DNA of 31,903 nt, taken from JAXHLG01 sp046497225. GTDB lineage: Bacteria; Patescibacteriota; Minisyncoccia; Moranbacterales; DUUL01. The DNA lies in contig JAWOGA010000055.1 in the NCBI GenBank assembly GCA_046497225.1, positions 1 through 31,903 of the forward strand, written 5' to 3'. The notes beneath the pieces are model-generated. The model made no database searches, had not been told where the DNA came from, and was given only the letters and a program-made list of their open reading frames with translations. Shown in pieces: positions 1-7,041 of this stretch. The number at the start of each line of letters is the position of its first letter. Position 1 is the first letter of the stretch. The position numbers were made by a program, and so were the translations under genes.

Positions 1-200
1 CGGTATTTCTTGTTGATGCTTCTGTGAATGCTATAGTCCTTTTTTCTGGCTCGGTGGACTATTTTATACACTGTCGGTCTGGATACTTGGTATTTTCGGG
101 ATAAATCGCACACTCTTATGTGATGTTTGAAGTAGTCATCGGCTAATGCTTCTCTTTGAATCGGAGTTAGACGGGTTTTCTTGTGAATAACTATAGTTGT
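1..200 (-). CDS. IS481-like transposase, N-terminal part (partial at window edge)
   Basis: The minus strand is open from position 200 to the left edge and encodes about 66 residues. They include LTPIQREALADDYF, then CDLSRKYQVSRPTVYKIVHR, a homeodomain-like helix-turn-helix typical of the DNA-binding start of IS481/IS3-type DDE transposases in CPR genomes. The catalytic core would lie outside the window. No ATG, GTG or TTG precedes the conserved part: reading inward from the in-frame TAA at 201-203 the codons are ACA ACT ATA GTT ATT CAC. The gene therefore starts at a rare codon or has lost its start and is a remnant. A nested palindrome at 196-247 abuts this end and may be the element's terminus. 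The family is likely; whether the gene is intact cannot be told. Confidence 0.6.
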
Positions 201-247
201 TTACTTTTAATTGTTATTTAAGAATTTTAACAATTTTTGTAAACAAC
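196..247. repeat. Nested 52-bp palindrome beside the transposase end
   Basis: Perfect 9-bp arms GTTGTTTAC (196-204) and GTAAACAAC (239-247) enclose perfect 8-bp arms AATTGTTA (209-216) and TAACAATT (228-235). The outer arms are joined to the inner ones by 4 nt (TTTT) on one side and 3 nt (TTT) on the other. It sits directly upstream of the transposase reading frame, so it may be an insertion-sequence end, a transposase operator, or a small hairpin element. No GC-rich stem or T-run suggests a terminator. Confidence 0.6.
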
Positions 248-308
248 GCTAGAGATTCTTACATTTCAATAAAAACCTTGCTGGGATTAATTTGCAATTA
301 TATATACT

Positions 309-785
309 CTAACTCTCAATTTCCACATAATCGCCAATCTCAATTCCGCTATTTTTTACTTCTCCCGCGTTCAACTCTAAAACTTTATCATATTCAATTT
401 GTTTGTTAACTCTACCTGAAAAATCCTTAGAAATCTCCTCTTCTATACCAACAATCTTATTATTGTCAATAAAAACAAAATCCAAATCAAAAAGCATTCC
501 TCGCATAGTGTAATTATAAATACCTTTTCGAGGATGAACAAAAAGCATTCCTTGGTTTTCTCTCAAAGAAGACACCTCGCTTAGTCCTTGATATCTTTCC
601 TTGCTAGTATCGGCAACTTTTACCCAAAAAATTTTTCTTTTAATTTTAATTTTTTCTTCAACTTCAAGCTCCAATTCTTTTTCTTGGTTAAAATTATTAA
701 AATAAAAAAAGCCTGCAAAACCTAAAACATTAATCAGTAAAATAAAAACTACTCCTAATTTAATTTTGCTTATCTTTTTTCTCAT
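309..785 (-). CDS. DUF192 family protein, membrane-anchored
   Basis: The 158-residue product has one N-terminal hydrophobic helix (about residues 9-29), an acidic/lysine linker, and a DUF192 domain. Family hallmarks visible are YQGLSEVSSL, GMLFVHP, the MRGMLFDLDFVFID stretch (family: hydrophobic motif followed by FID), KIVGIEEE and the VLELNAGEV segment. DUF192 proteins are small secreted or anchored beta-rich proteins of unknown biochemical function. The start lies 26 bp inside the end of the upstream glycosyltransferase gene, so the two are probably translationally coupled in an operon with the VanZ-like gene. The domain assignment is confident; the function is not known. Confidence 0.88.
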   Translation of the reverse strand: MRKKISKIKLGVVFILLINVLGFAGFFYFNNFNQEKELELEVEEKIKIKRKIFWVKVADTSKERYQGLSEVSSLRENQGMLFVHPRKGIYNYTMRGMLFDLDFVFIDNNKIVGIEEEISKDFSGRVNKQIEYDKVLELNAGEVKNSGIEIGDYVEIES

Positions 786-1782
786 TTAATCTTGTTAAAG
801 AAAAAATAAAAATAAAAATCATTAAAAATTCCAAGCCCAACAAAAATAACTTGTGAAATTGATTGACTACAAATAAGCTTACCAGCAAAGCAAATCCCAA
901 AAAACAAAAATAGGCTACTAAAATCTTTTTTTCACTCCAACCTAAATTAAGAAGTTTATAATGAAGGTGCGTCTTTTTTTCTTCTTTCTGAAAAATAGAT
1001 TTTCCTTTCCTTACTCTTTCCAAACTAACCCATACAAAATCAACTACGGGTAAAATTAAAATAATCATAGTGGTAGCAATTTTAGTTCCGGCTATAATAG
1101 CCAGTCCGGCTAAAAGCATCCCAACAAAATAACTCCCACTAGTGCCAGCTATAATTTTGGCCGGGGGGAAATTAAAAATAAAAAAACCCAAAACGGACCC
1201 GGCTCCCGCCAAAGCTAAAATGCCTAAAGCCGGCTGATCAACTTCCGGCCTTAAACTCACAAAAAAGATGGCCAATAAAGCCAATAAAGCTGTTATAGAA
1301 AGAAGTCCGTCCGTTCCGTCTAGCCAATTAATAGCATTCATAATACTAATCAACCAAACAAGGACAAAAAAGGCACTGATCACCGAAATAACTTGACCAA
1401 AAAATTCCCACTGCAAACTATCCAATCTTAAAATCTCATAACCGGAAAAAGAAATGAGCTTTATTTCAAATCCAAACCAAATCAACAAAAATCCCAGCAA
1501 CAATTGGAAAACCAATTGAATTTTCCAAGAAAAATTGAATTTATCGTCACCCATCCCAAAAAAAACTAACAAAACAGAAGCAATCAAGATAGATAAGATT
1601 TTTTCCGTTAAAACAACTTCTGTAGCTATAAGCACAGTTAGAACAAAAGAAGCGCTAATGGCCAAACCGCCCAATCGATAAAAAAAATTATTATTAGATT
1701 TTCTACCGGCAACACTGGACAATAAAAAACTCAAAAAAGAAGAAAATAAAAAAGCTAGTATAAAATACCCAAACCATTCCAT
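760..1782 (-). CDS. WecA/TagO/MraY-type polyprenyl-phosphate sugar-1-phosphate transferase (GT4)
   Basis: This 340-residue polytopic membrane enzyme of the MraY/WecA superfamily would move a sugar-1-phosphate from a UDP-sugar onto undecaprenyl phosphate, starting cell-envelope glycan synthesis at the inner membrane face. Motifs in order: FGMGDDK with the Asp pair at 79-80, INWLDGTDGL at 151-160, FNFPPAKIIAGTSGSYFVG at 203-221, a further Asp at 248 (LPVVDFVWV), and KTHLHYKLL at 270-278 replacing the HxHH region. Where MraY and WecA have M-G-D-x-G-S, this protein has A-G-T-S-G-S, so the usual catalytic/Mg-binding Asp is Thr214. The rest of the fold looks intact. It is 9 bp downstream of the VanZ-like gene. 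It could be WecA-, TagO- or RgpG-like; the substrate is not predictable. Confidence 0.85.
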   Translation of the reverse strand: MEWFGYFILAFLFSSFLSFLLSSVAGRKSNNNFFYRLGGLAISASFVLTVLIATEVVLTEKILSILIASVLLVFFGMGDDKFNFSWKIQLVFQLLLGFLLIWFGFEIKLISFSGYEILRLDSLQWEFFGQVISVISAFFVLVWLISIMNAINWLDGTDGLLSITALLALLAIFFVSLRPEVDQPALGILALAGAGSVLGFFIFNFPPAKIIAGTSGSYFVGMLLAGLAIIAGTKIATTMIILILPVVDFVWVSLERVRKGKSIFQKEEKKTHLHYKLLNLGWSEKKILVAYFCFLGFALLVSLFVVNQFHKLFLLGLEFLMIFIFIFSLTRLNEKKDKQN

Positions 1783-1791
1783 AAAACCACT

Positions 1792-2181
1792 TTAAGACTT
1801 AGCGGCAAAAAAGTTTTTACTCAAAATTACTCCCAATAAACCCCCCAGCGAATCCAGTGCAACATCTTGAAGTCTGCCTGCCCTGTTTTCCACAAAATAC
1901 TGATGAAATTCATCAGTAAAAGCATATAGAACCGTAGCAGTAAAAGAAAAAATAGATGCCTTAAAAACTCCAACTCCCCAGACATTATGAAAAACTCTCC
2001 AGAACAAAAAACTCAGCAGAGCATACTCAAACAAATGAGCCAACTTTCTAAAAATAATTTCAACGGGAATTATGGCCCCGGTTTTTAATCCGGGAACAGA
2101 AGAAAGATAAAAAATAACTCCCATCCATGCCAAGAGCGGGAGATAATAAAGAAATAAAACTTTTAGTGTCTTTTTGCTCAT
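1792..2181 (-). CDS. VanZ-like family membrane protein
   Basis: The product has 129 residues and about four predicted membrane segments. The VanZ-family signature is complete: KLAHLFEYALLSF at 46-58, then YAFTDEFHQYFVENRAG at 86-102 and QDVALDSLGG at 105-114, matching the conserved D-E-x-H-Q-x-F, Arg, and D-x-x-x-D-x-x-G pattern. VanZ-like proteins are common small integral membrane proteins; VanZ itself modestly raises teicoplanin resistance, and the general function is unclear. It appears to be the first gene of a three-gene envelope operon with the WecA-like enzyme and the DUF192 protein. The ATG is preceded by an AT-rich stretch without a clear Shine-Dalgarno sequence. Confidence 0.87.
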   Translation of the reverse strand: MSKKTLKVLFLYYLPLLAWMGVIFYLSSVPGLKTGAIIPVEIIFRKLAHLFEYALLSFLFWRVFHNVWGVGVFKASIFSFTATVLYAFTDEFHQYFVENRAGRLQDVALDSLGGLLGVILSKNFFAAKS

Positions 2182-2268
2182 TTTTTAAACAAAAATAATT
2201 TATCCTAAAAAATCTAATTGGAATTAAATTTGAAATATATATCAATAACAAAAGTTAAACACAAGCAA

Positions 2269-2373
2269 CTACACTTTGAAGCTAAATTTCAATCCTAAAT
2301 TATCACCTAAACAATTCTTTCCTAATTTAAATTTTACGCGCCGCCTATCAATCTCCACCTCCCCTGTAGCCAA
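2269..2373 (-). pseudogene. Possible small ORF or remnant, about 34 codons
   Basis: Immediately after the 39-codon ORF, another frame is open and reads as a plausible protein. It contains the stretches ATGEVEIDRRRVKFKLGKN and GDNLGLKFSFKV, and ends at TAG (2269-2271). The only possible starts are TTG at 2373 or GTG at 2358, the latter preceded by GGGGAG. It may be a small gene, or the broken continuation of the upstream ORF after a frameshift. I do not recognise it. Confidence 0.25.
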
Positions 2374-2384
2374 ATCAAAATAAT

Positions 2385-2504
2385 CTAGTCTTCACTTACG
2401 CCAAGATCCTCTTCCAAAATATCCCTCGTTATTTTATACAAAGCATACAATGGCAACCAAAGCCATAAAAGCCGCTCTATAAAAAATTCAAAAAAATCAT
2501 TCAT
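2385..2504 (-). CDS. Small hypothetical protein, 39 residues, amphipathic/aromatic
   Basis: ATG at 2502-2504 opens a 39-residue frame ending at TAG. It starts MNDFFEFFIERLLWLWLPLY and ends with the acidic tail RDILEEDLGVSED. The Trp/Leu-rich core followed by a charged helix suggests one short membrane-associated helix. I do not recognise a named family. The rich coding character (few low-complexity codons, balanced charge) in an otherwise AT-rich spacer argues it is real, but no clear Shine-Dalgarno precedes it. It lies between the HAD phosphatase and the VanZ operon on the same strand. Confidence 0.45.
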   Translation of the reverse strand: MNDFFEFFIERLLWLWLPLYALYKITRDILEEDLGVSED

Positions 2505-2567
2505 AATATAAACTTAACATTTTTAATTTTGGCCAACCCTCTTGATAATTTCAGCCAAAAACACCGG

Positions 2568-3281
2568 TTAGATTTCATAAACCACATCTTTCTTTTCTAT
2601 TACAATTTTCCAGCCATTTTTCTCTGCGATTCTTTTAAGATTTTTATTGGGATTAAAAGCAATCGGATAAGTGACGATTTCAAGAAATTTGGCATCAGAT
2701 TCCGTATCACCCACCCCGACTGAATTATCTAAACAAAATCCGTTTTTGTCAACAAATTCTTTGATAACTCGCCCCTTGTCAGCCGTGGGTTCAAATTCAG
2801 GATTACCGGTATAAAAGCCTTCTTTGTCCACCTCATAAACACTTCCATAAAAAGCGTCAAAATCAAAAATTTCAGCATAACACCTCACAATTTCTACTGG
2901 GGAGCCCGAAATCACAATCATGTAATGGTCGTTTCGACATCTTTCTATTAAATCCCTAGAATAAACATAAACTCTTTTAGCGTTAAAATCCGCCACTTTT
3001 TGAGAGGCTTTATCTATATCTGATTTCTTACAACCCTTGATATGCTCTTCATAAAGCCTTACCAGCTTTTCCCTATATGCATCATAAGTTCCTTCATGAT
3101 TAAGCCAATCCCCATAAAGTCTCACCAACTCTTTTCGCACAGATTTATCAAAAATTCCCATATAAACCAACTCGTCCAAAAGCTCAAAATGAAGATTTTT
3201 TCTAAAAATTGTTCCGTCAATATCAAAAACGGCTATTTTATCAAGCTTATTTCTTTGGAGTAAAACTTTTCCATTTGACAT
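2568..3281 (-). CDS. HAD-superfamily IB phosphatase (SerB-like)
   Basis: The soluble 237-residue protein has all four HAD motifs. These are VFDIDGT with the Asp nucleophile and acid at 20 and 22, VISGSP with Ser125, Lys169 in ADKGRV, and GVGDTESDAKFL with Asp192 and Asp196. The helical cap between motifs I and II and the overall size match subfamily IB hydrolases (phosphoserine phosphatase and related phosphomonoesterases). The substrate cannot be read from sequence. The gene stands alone, with AT-rich spacers on both sides. The ATG start gives a 14-residue lead before the first beta strand, which is somewhat long; no better internal start precedes motif I. Confidence 0.87.
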   Translation of the reverse strand: MSNGKVLLQRNKLDKIAVFDIDGTIFRKNLHFELLDELVYMGIFDKSVRKELVRLYGDWLNHEGTYDAYREKLVRLYEEHIKGCKKSDIDKASQKVADFNAKRVYVYSRDLIERCRNDHYMIVISGSPVEIVRCYAEIFDFDAFYGSVYEVDKEGFYTGNPEFEPTADKGRVIKEFVDKNGFCLDNSVGVGDTESDAKFLEIVTYPIAFNPNKNLKRIAEKNGWKIVIEKKDVVYEI

Positions 3282-3571
3282 TTAAAAATAAACTAAAGCA
3301 TTAAAATTAATAGCAAATAAACAATCTCAAAAACTTACTCTTGTTCGTCTTTTTTTAATATTTAACCAAATTCAACACTAACTAGCGCCGTCACAAATTG
3401 AATTCATTTATTTAAAAGTTGTCAATTTTTCCTATTCCAGGTCAACAACTCCCGCTTAATGAAATTTTACTAAAAAATAGAGCATTTTATTAAGCCATAA
3501 AATAAACAAAATCAAATCATAACGGCACCAGGAGTAATCCGAAAACAAGTAAACCTGCTCAGAAGCTATTA
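3282..3571. other. 290-bp intergenic spacer, no feature recognised
   Basis: AT-rich stretch between two minus-strand genes. I see no tRNA-like cloverleaf, no convincing ORF on either strand and no strong terminator. Inverted hexamers AGTTGT and ACAACT (around 3417-3455) flank a 20-plus-base loop, too weak to call. Confidence 0.4.
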
Positions 3572-3811
3572 CTATTTTTTGTTTTTATTGCTGGTCTTCT
3601 TTTGTTTTTGATATTCTTTGATAATTTTTTCATCATCTTTTTCGCTAATCCTGGTGTAAATAGCAACCAAAAGAGAAAAAATCCCGACCAATATCCATTG
3701 AGTTGAAGCCAGCCAAATATCAGTCATGAGCCAGCCAATCATAGCAGCAAAAGCCGCTATGAAAGCCAAAACGAAAAAACCATCGGCTAATATTTTATGA
3801 AAACTTACCAT
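3572..3811 (-). CDS. Small two-helix membrane protein downstream of secD
   Basis: The 79-residue product has two hydrophobic helices (about residues 8-27 and 36-52) separated by a short WLMTDIWLAST turn, followed by a charged, Lys-rich cytoplasmic tail (EKDDEKIIKEYQKQKKTSNK). The family is not recognised. The ribosome-binding site is exceptional for this window: AAAGGAGGTG at 3817-3826, about five bases before ATG, implying high translation. It follows secD by 80 bp, in the place where secF usually sits, but it is far too short to be SecF and has no SecF motifs. It may be co-transcribed with secD. Confidence 0.7.
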   Translation of the reverse strand: MVSFHKILADGFFVLAFIAAFAAMIGWLMTDIWLASTQWILVGIFSLLVAIYTRISEKDDEKIIKEYQKQKKTSNKNKK

Positions 3812-3816
3812 TTTAA

Positions 3817-3826
3817 CACCTCCTTT
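3817..3826 (-). promoter_or_regulatory. Strong Shine-Dalgarno sequence for the 79-residue membrane protein
   Basis: On the minus strand AAAGGAGGTG lies about five bases before the ATG at 3811 and fits the 16S rRNA 3' end nearly perfectly. Most other genes here lack a recognisable site, so this one fixes the start and suggests strong expression. Confidence 0.8.
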
Positions 3827-3891
3827 CTTATTATTAGTTTCATTTTATTTTTATTTAAATTATTTTTTAAATTAATTAAAAACTAAAATAA

Positions 3892-5592
3892 TTATTCTTT
3901 CTTTTTTCTAGAACCAGAAGAAACAAACAACCACTGGTGTTTTTCAAAACGCTCCCTCAAAATAAAATTTAAAATCAATCTAGTGATTACAATAGCCGTA
4001 AACATTGACATCAAAATTCCAATCATCAAGGTTAGAGCAAACCCTTTGATAAATCCGGTTCCCATTATCATTAAAATAAGAGCCGTAAGAATAGTTGAAG
4101 TATTACCATCGCGAATAGAAGTCCAAGCCCTTTTAAATCCCTCCTCAGAAGACACCCTCAAGCTCTTGCCTTTCTTAATTTCTTCTTTAATTCTCTCAAA
4201 AATCAGAATGTTGGCATCCACTGCCATCCCCACTGAAAGAATAAAACCGGCAATTCCAGACAATGTCAAAGTAATAGACATGGGAGTCAAAGAAGAAAGT
4301 TTGAAGATAGAAACCATTATAGCAGTATAAATAGCCAGAGATAAAACTGAAATCAAGCCCAGAGCCCTATAATACAAAATCATAAAAACGCCCACGGCAA
4401 TCAAACCATACAAACCGGCTTTCAGGCTCTTCTCTAAAGAAATTTTTCCCAAGGTAGGACCAACGCTTTGTTGACTCACCAGCTCTATCGGGACAGGAAG
4501 CGCTCCGGCATTTAATCTTTGTGCTAACTCTTTGGCTTCATCCAGAGAAAAATCTCCATTGATAACAGCCTCTCCATTTCTAATAACCGCCTGCACGGTA
4601 GGAGCGCTTATCATTTCTTCATCCAAAAATATAGCCACCTGCTCACCTTGATTTCTCTCGGTTATTTCCTTGAAAAGATCCCTCCCTTCTTTGTTAAACT
4701 TTAAACTAACTTCAGGCATCCCGGACTGTTGATTAAATCTCACATTAGATTCTTCCAGGTGTTGCCCCGTTAAACCGGTCCTGACAAACTGAGATTTCTT
4801 TTGATTCAATATCTGCTCCTCGCTCGGAGCCTGAACCAAAACATGAGAAGCTTTTATCATTCTTTTTCCCTCTTCTTCTTTTTCTCCGGTTTTCTTAATA
4901 ACATGAAAACCAAAAGAAGATTTTACCAGTTCAGGGTAAATTTCCCCTTCTTCCAAGTCTTCACTAAAAACAGCTTCTTCAAAAGGCTTTACCATTTCTC
5001 CTTTTTTCATAAATCCTAAATCTCCATCTTTTTCAGCGCTTCCCGGGTCCTGAGAATTTTCTCTGGCCAGCTTGGCAAAATCCTCCCCTTCTTTGGCTTT
5101 TTTAAGAATGTCTTCCGCTTTCTTTCTAGCCTCTTCATTTTGTTGCTGAATTTGCTTTTTTTCTTCTTCCGTGAGCTGAACGCCACCCTTTCTTTCCTTA
5201 AACTCAAGAATGGGCGTTTTGTCTATCATATTTTTAGCATCGTCTATATCATCCACTCCCGGCAATTCAACAATGAGTCTATAATTTTGCCCAATTTTAG
5301 ATGTTTGCACTGTCGGTTCGGCAACTCCGTAAGCGTCTACTCTTCTTTTGATAACATCTTGGATTCCATCTAAAGCCTCCCCTTCTTTTCCTTTTTCCAC
5401 CTTGGACATATCAGCCTCATACACCAAGTGAATTCCACCCTGTAAGTCAAGCCCAAGATTTATTTTTAACTTATCTGTAGCATCATCAACCCAGCCGACT
5501 CCCGTCGGTTTTGGATTGGCGATTATGCTAGCCAACACAGCCAATATAACCACTAAAAAAAGTTTTATTCTAAACTTGTTTTTCATATTCAT
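3892..5592 (-). CDS. secD: Protein translocase subunit SecD with inserted parvulin-like domain
   Basis: SecD helps drive preprotein export through SecYEG using the proton gradient. The 566-residue protein has TM1 (8-24), LGLDLQGGIHLVYE (47-60), a periplasmic P1 region, and the C-terminal five-helix RND half with VGMAVDANILIFERIKEE (454-471). An insertion interrupts P1 at about 135-260. Residues 155-236 match the PpiC/parvulin body: KEGEDFAKLARENSQDPGSA, DGDLGFMKKGEMVKPFEEAVF, then FGFHVIKKTG. The parvulin first-strand motif, normally at the N-terminus as ASHILV, appears instead after the domain as KASHVLVQ (247-254). No secF follows. ATG at 5592 or 5586 is possible; the promoter places the transcript start at 5592. 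Confidence 0.93.
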   Translation of the reverse strand: MNMKNKFRIKLFLVVILAVLASIIANPKPTGVGWVDDATDKLKINLGLDLQGGIHLVYEADMSKVEKGKEGEALDGIQDVIKRRVDAYGVAEPTVQTSKIGQNYRLIVELPGVDDIDDAKNMIDKTPILEFKERKGGVQLTEEEKKQIQQQNEEARKKAEDILKKAKEGEDFAKLARENSQDPGSAEKDGDLGFMKKGEMVKPFEEAVFSEDLEEGEIYPELVKSSFGFHVIKKTGEKEEEGKRMIKASHVLVQAPSEEQILNQKKSQFVRTGLTGQHLEESNVRFNQQSGMPEVSLKFNKEGRDLFKEITERNQGEQVAIFLDEEMISAPTVQAVIRNGEAVINGDFSLDEAKELAQRLNAGALPVPIELVSQQSVGPTLGKISLEKSLKAGLYGLIAVGVFMILYYRALGLISVLSLAIYTAIMVSIFKLSSLTPMSITLTLSGIAGFILSVGMAVDANILIFERIKEEIKKGKSLRVSSEEGFKRAWTSIRDGNTSTILTALILMIMGTGFIKGFALTLMIGILMSMFTAIVITRLILNFILRERFEKHQWLFVSSGSRKKKE

Positions 5593-5627
5593 AATCTGAT
5601 ATTATCAAAAGATAATTTAAAAGACAA
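5593..5627 (-). promoter_or_regulatory. secD promoter, predicted leaderless transcript
   Basis: On the minus strand TTGTCT (5622-5627), a 17-bp spacer, and TAATAT (5599-5604) form a good sigma-70-type promoter. The -10 box ends 6 nt before the secD ATG, so transcription should begin at or very near the A of the start codon, leaving no 5' leader and no Shine-Dalgarno. Confidence 0.6.
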
Positions 5628-5720
5628 GAGAAAATAGAAGCACCCAAATTTTGCCCGATAATGACTTCACAAAAAAGAGATAGGGATTTTATTTTTTACA
5701 ATCTCTTTTATGCTCTTTTA

Positions 5721-5749
5721 TGGACAAAAATATTTAAGGATGATATATT
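5721..5749 (+). promoter_or_regulatory. Candidate promoter upstream of the metallo-hydrolase gene
   Basis: TGGACA (5721-5726), a 17-bp spacer and TATATT (5744-5749) each match consensus at 5 of 6 bases. It lies in the 314-bp divergent spacer 5593-5906 and would give a leader of about 150 nt. That leader contains a weak hairpin, GCTTCA/TGAAGC at 5791-5810. Nothing else was recognised in the spacer. Confidence 0.4.
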
Positions 5750-5906
5750 GTAATATAGAAATTAATAAAATCATGAAACATAGGAATTAAGCTTCAAGAA
5801 ATAATGAAGCAAAACACATTCAAAATATACACAGATTTTATTAGTAAAATATGCTAAATTAGATACATAGTTTCTAAAATAAAATCATAACCCTTAAAAA
5901 AAAGAA

Positions 5907-6569
5907 ATGATTATTACTTGGTATGGACATTCTTGCTTTAAAATTCAAACCAAACCGCAAAGAGGATCGGAAGACGTTGTTATTTTTACCGATCCGTTTG
6001 ATAAGTCCATAGGATTAAAACCGCCACAAGGCAACGCCGATATTGTGACAGTCTCACACGATCACTTTGATCACAACAATGTTTCTACCTTAAAAGGAAA
6101 TCCCTTTGTTGTTGATTCACCCGGAGAATATTCCATTCAAGAAATAGCCATTGAAGGAATTGAATCTTTTCATGACAAAAACAAGGGCGAAGAAAGAGGC
6201 AGAAACACAATATTCACCATCAAAAGTGAAGACATTAAAATATGCCACCTGGGAGATTTGGGACACAAGCTCAATGAAGACCAAATTGAAAGAATAGGCA
6301 CTGTAGATGTTTTAATGATACCGGTTGGAGGAGTATACACTATAGACTCAAAAGAAGCAGAAGAGGTTATAGGTCAAATAGATCCTAAAATCATCATTCC
6401 TATGCACTTTAAATTGCCGGAACTAAAATTAGACATCAACGGCGATGAAAAATTTTCCAAAGAATTCGGGGTTAAAATAGAAGAAGAAGTGCCAAGGCTA
6501 ACCTTAAAAAAGAAAGATTTAAGAGATATTGAAAATAAAGTTGTAGTAATGAGCTTAACCACAAGTTAA
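5907..6569 (+). CDS. MBL-fold metal-dependent hydrolase (UlaG/UPF0173-like)
   Basis: The cytoplasmic 220-residue protein has the metallo-beta-lactamase fold. Visible are WYGHSCF at 5-11, TDPFDKS at 28-34, the metal-binding SHDHFDH at 50-56, LGDLGH with Asp117, and PMHFK with His167. The short form with an initial IxWxGHSCF strand is typical of the UlaG/YcfD-like branch (L-ascorbate-6-phosphate lactonase relatives and the UPF0173 group), whose members mostly have unknown substrates. The TAA stop overlaps the next gene's ATG by one base (TAATG), indicating coupled translation. Confidence 0.87.
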   Translation: MIITWYGHSCFKIQTKPQRGSEDVVIFTDPFDKSIGLKPPQGNADIVTVSHDHFDHNNVSTLKGNPFVVDSPGEYSIQEIAIEGIESFHDKNKGEERGRNTIFTIKSEDIKICHLGDLGHKLNEDQIERIGTVDVLMIPVGGVYTIDSKEAEEVIGQIDPKIIIPMHFKLPELKLDINGDEKFSKEFGVKIEEEVPRLTLKKKDLRDIENKVVVMSLTTS

Positions 6570-6874
6570 TGCAAGATTTTCTAGAAAAAATACACAGCAA
6601 ACCCAAAGCTTATAGAAAAAAATTGGCTTATATTTTAACGGGTTTTTTTGGAGTTATAATGTGTTTCTTATGGTTAATAGTAGCAACTAACAACATTGAA
6701 GAAAGTATGAACAAGTCCGAAGGTTTTGCTGAAACATTTAAAAAAGAAACTCAATCCCTCAAAGAAACACAGCAAGAATCAACTGAAAATAACAATGAAT
6801 TAGATGAGTCAACCGGCAAGAACAAAAACAAGGAAAAATCCGACTCTGCTTCCAGCTACAAAGATTTACAATAA
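6569..6874 (+). CDS. Small single-helix membrane protein, unknown
   Basis: The 101-residue product has a basic N-terminus (KPKAYRKK), one transmembrane helix at about 19-41, and a long hydrophilic Glu/Lys/Ser/Asn-rich C-terminal tail likely to be disordered or coiled-coil. The positive-inside rule suggests the N-terminus is cytoplasmic and the tail outside. No family recognised. The start overlaps the stop of the metallo-hydrolase gene by one base, so the two are almost certainly co-translated. Confidence 0.65.
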   Translation: MQDFLEKIHSKPKAYRKKLAYILTGFFGVIMCFLWLIVATNNIEESMNKSEGFAETFKKETQSLKETQQESTENNNELDESTGKNKNKEKSDSASSYKDLQ

Positions 6875-6891
6875 ATGCCGGGGTATCAGGA

Positions 6892-6920
6892 TTGACATCT
6901 GCTTTGTATTACATTAGAAA
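6892..6920 (+). promoter_or_regulatory. Candidate gyrA promoter
   Basis: A consensus -35 box TTGACA (6892-6897) is followed after 17 bp by TAGAAA (6915-6920), a weaker -10 with four matching bases. It would give a leader of about 115 nt before gyrA, including the hairpin at 6928-6949. Confidence 0.4.
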
Positions 6921-6927
6921 AAATATA

Positions 6928-6949
6928 TTCGCTAAAATAAGTTGGCGAA
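6928..6949. repeat. Inverted repeat in the gyrA leader
   Basis: TTCGCTAA (6928-6935) and TTGGCGAA (6942-6949) pair over 8 bp with one G-T wobble and a 6-nt loop. T-rich sequence follows (AATTTTTG). It could be an operator, a leader hairpin, or a weak terminator of the preceding two-gene unit. Confidence 0.35.
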
Positions 6950-7041
6950 ATAAATTTTTGCCGATTTGTTTATTATGAAAAAATATTTAATAATAAGTTT
7001 TGATGCTTAAAAATCATTTAACTAAATAAAACTGATTATCA

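Noticed and set aside
4801..5373. Several plus-strand and alternate-frame open frames opposite secD
   Set aside because: They are shadows of the parvulin-insert coding region, rich in Phe/Ser because the true strand is rich in Lys/Glu.
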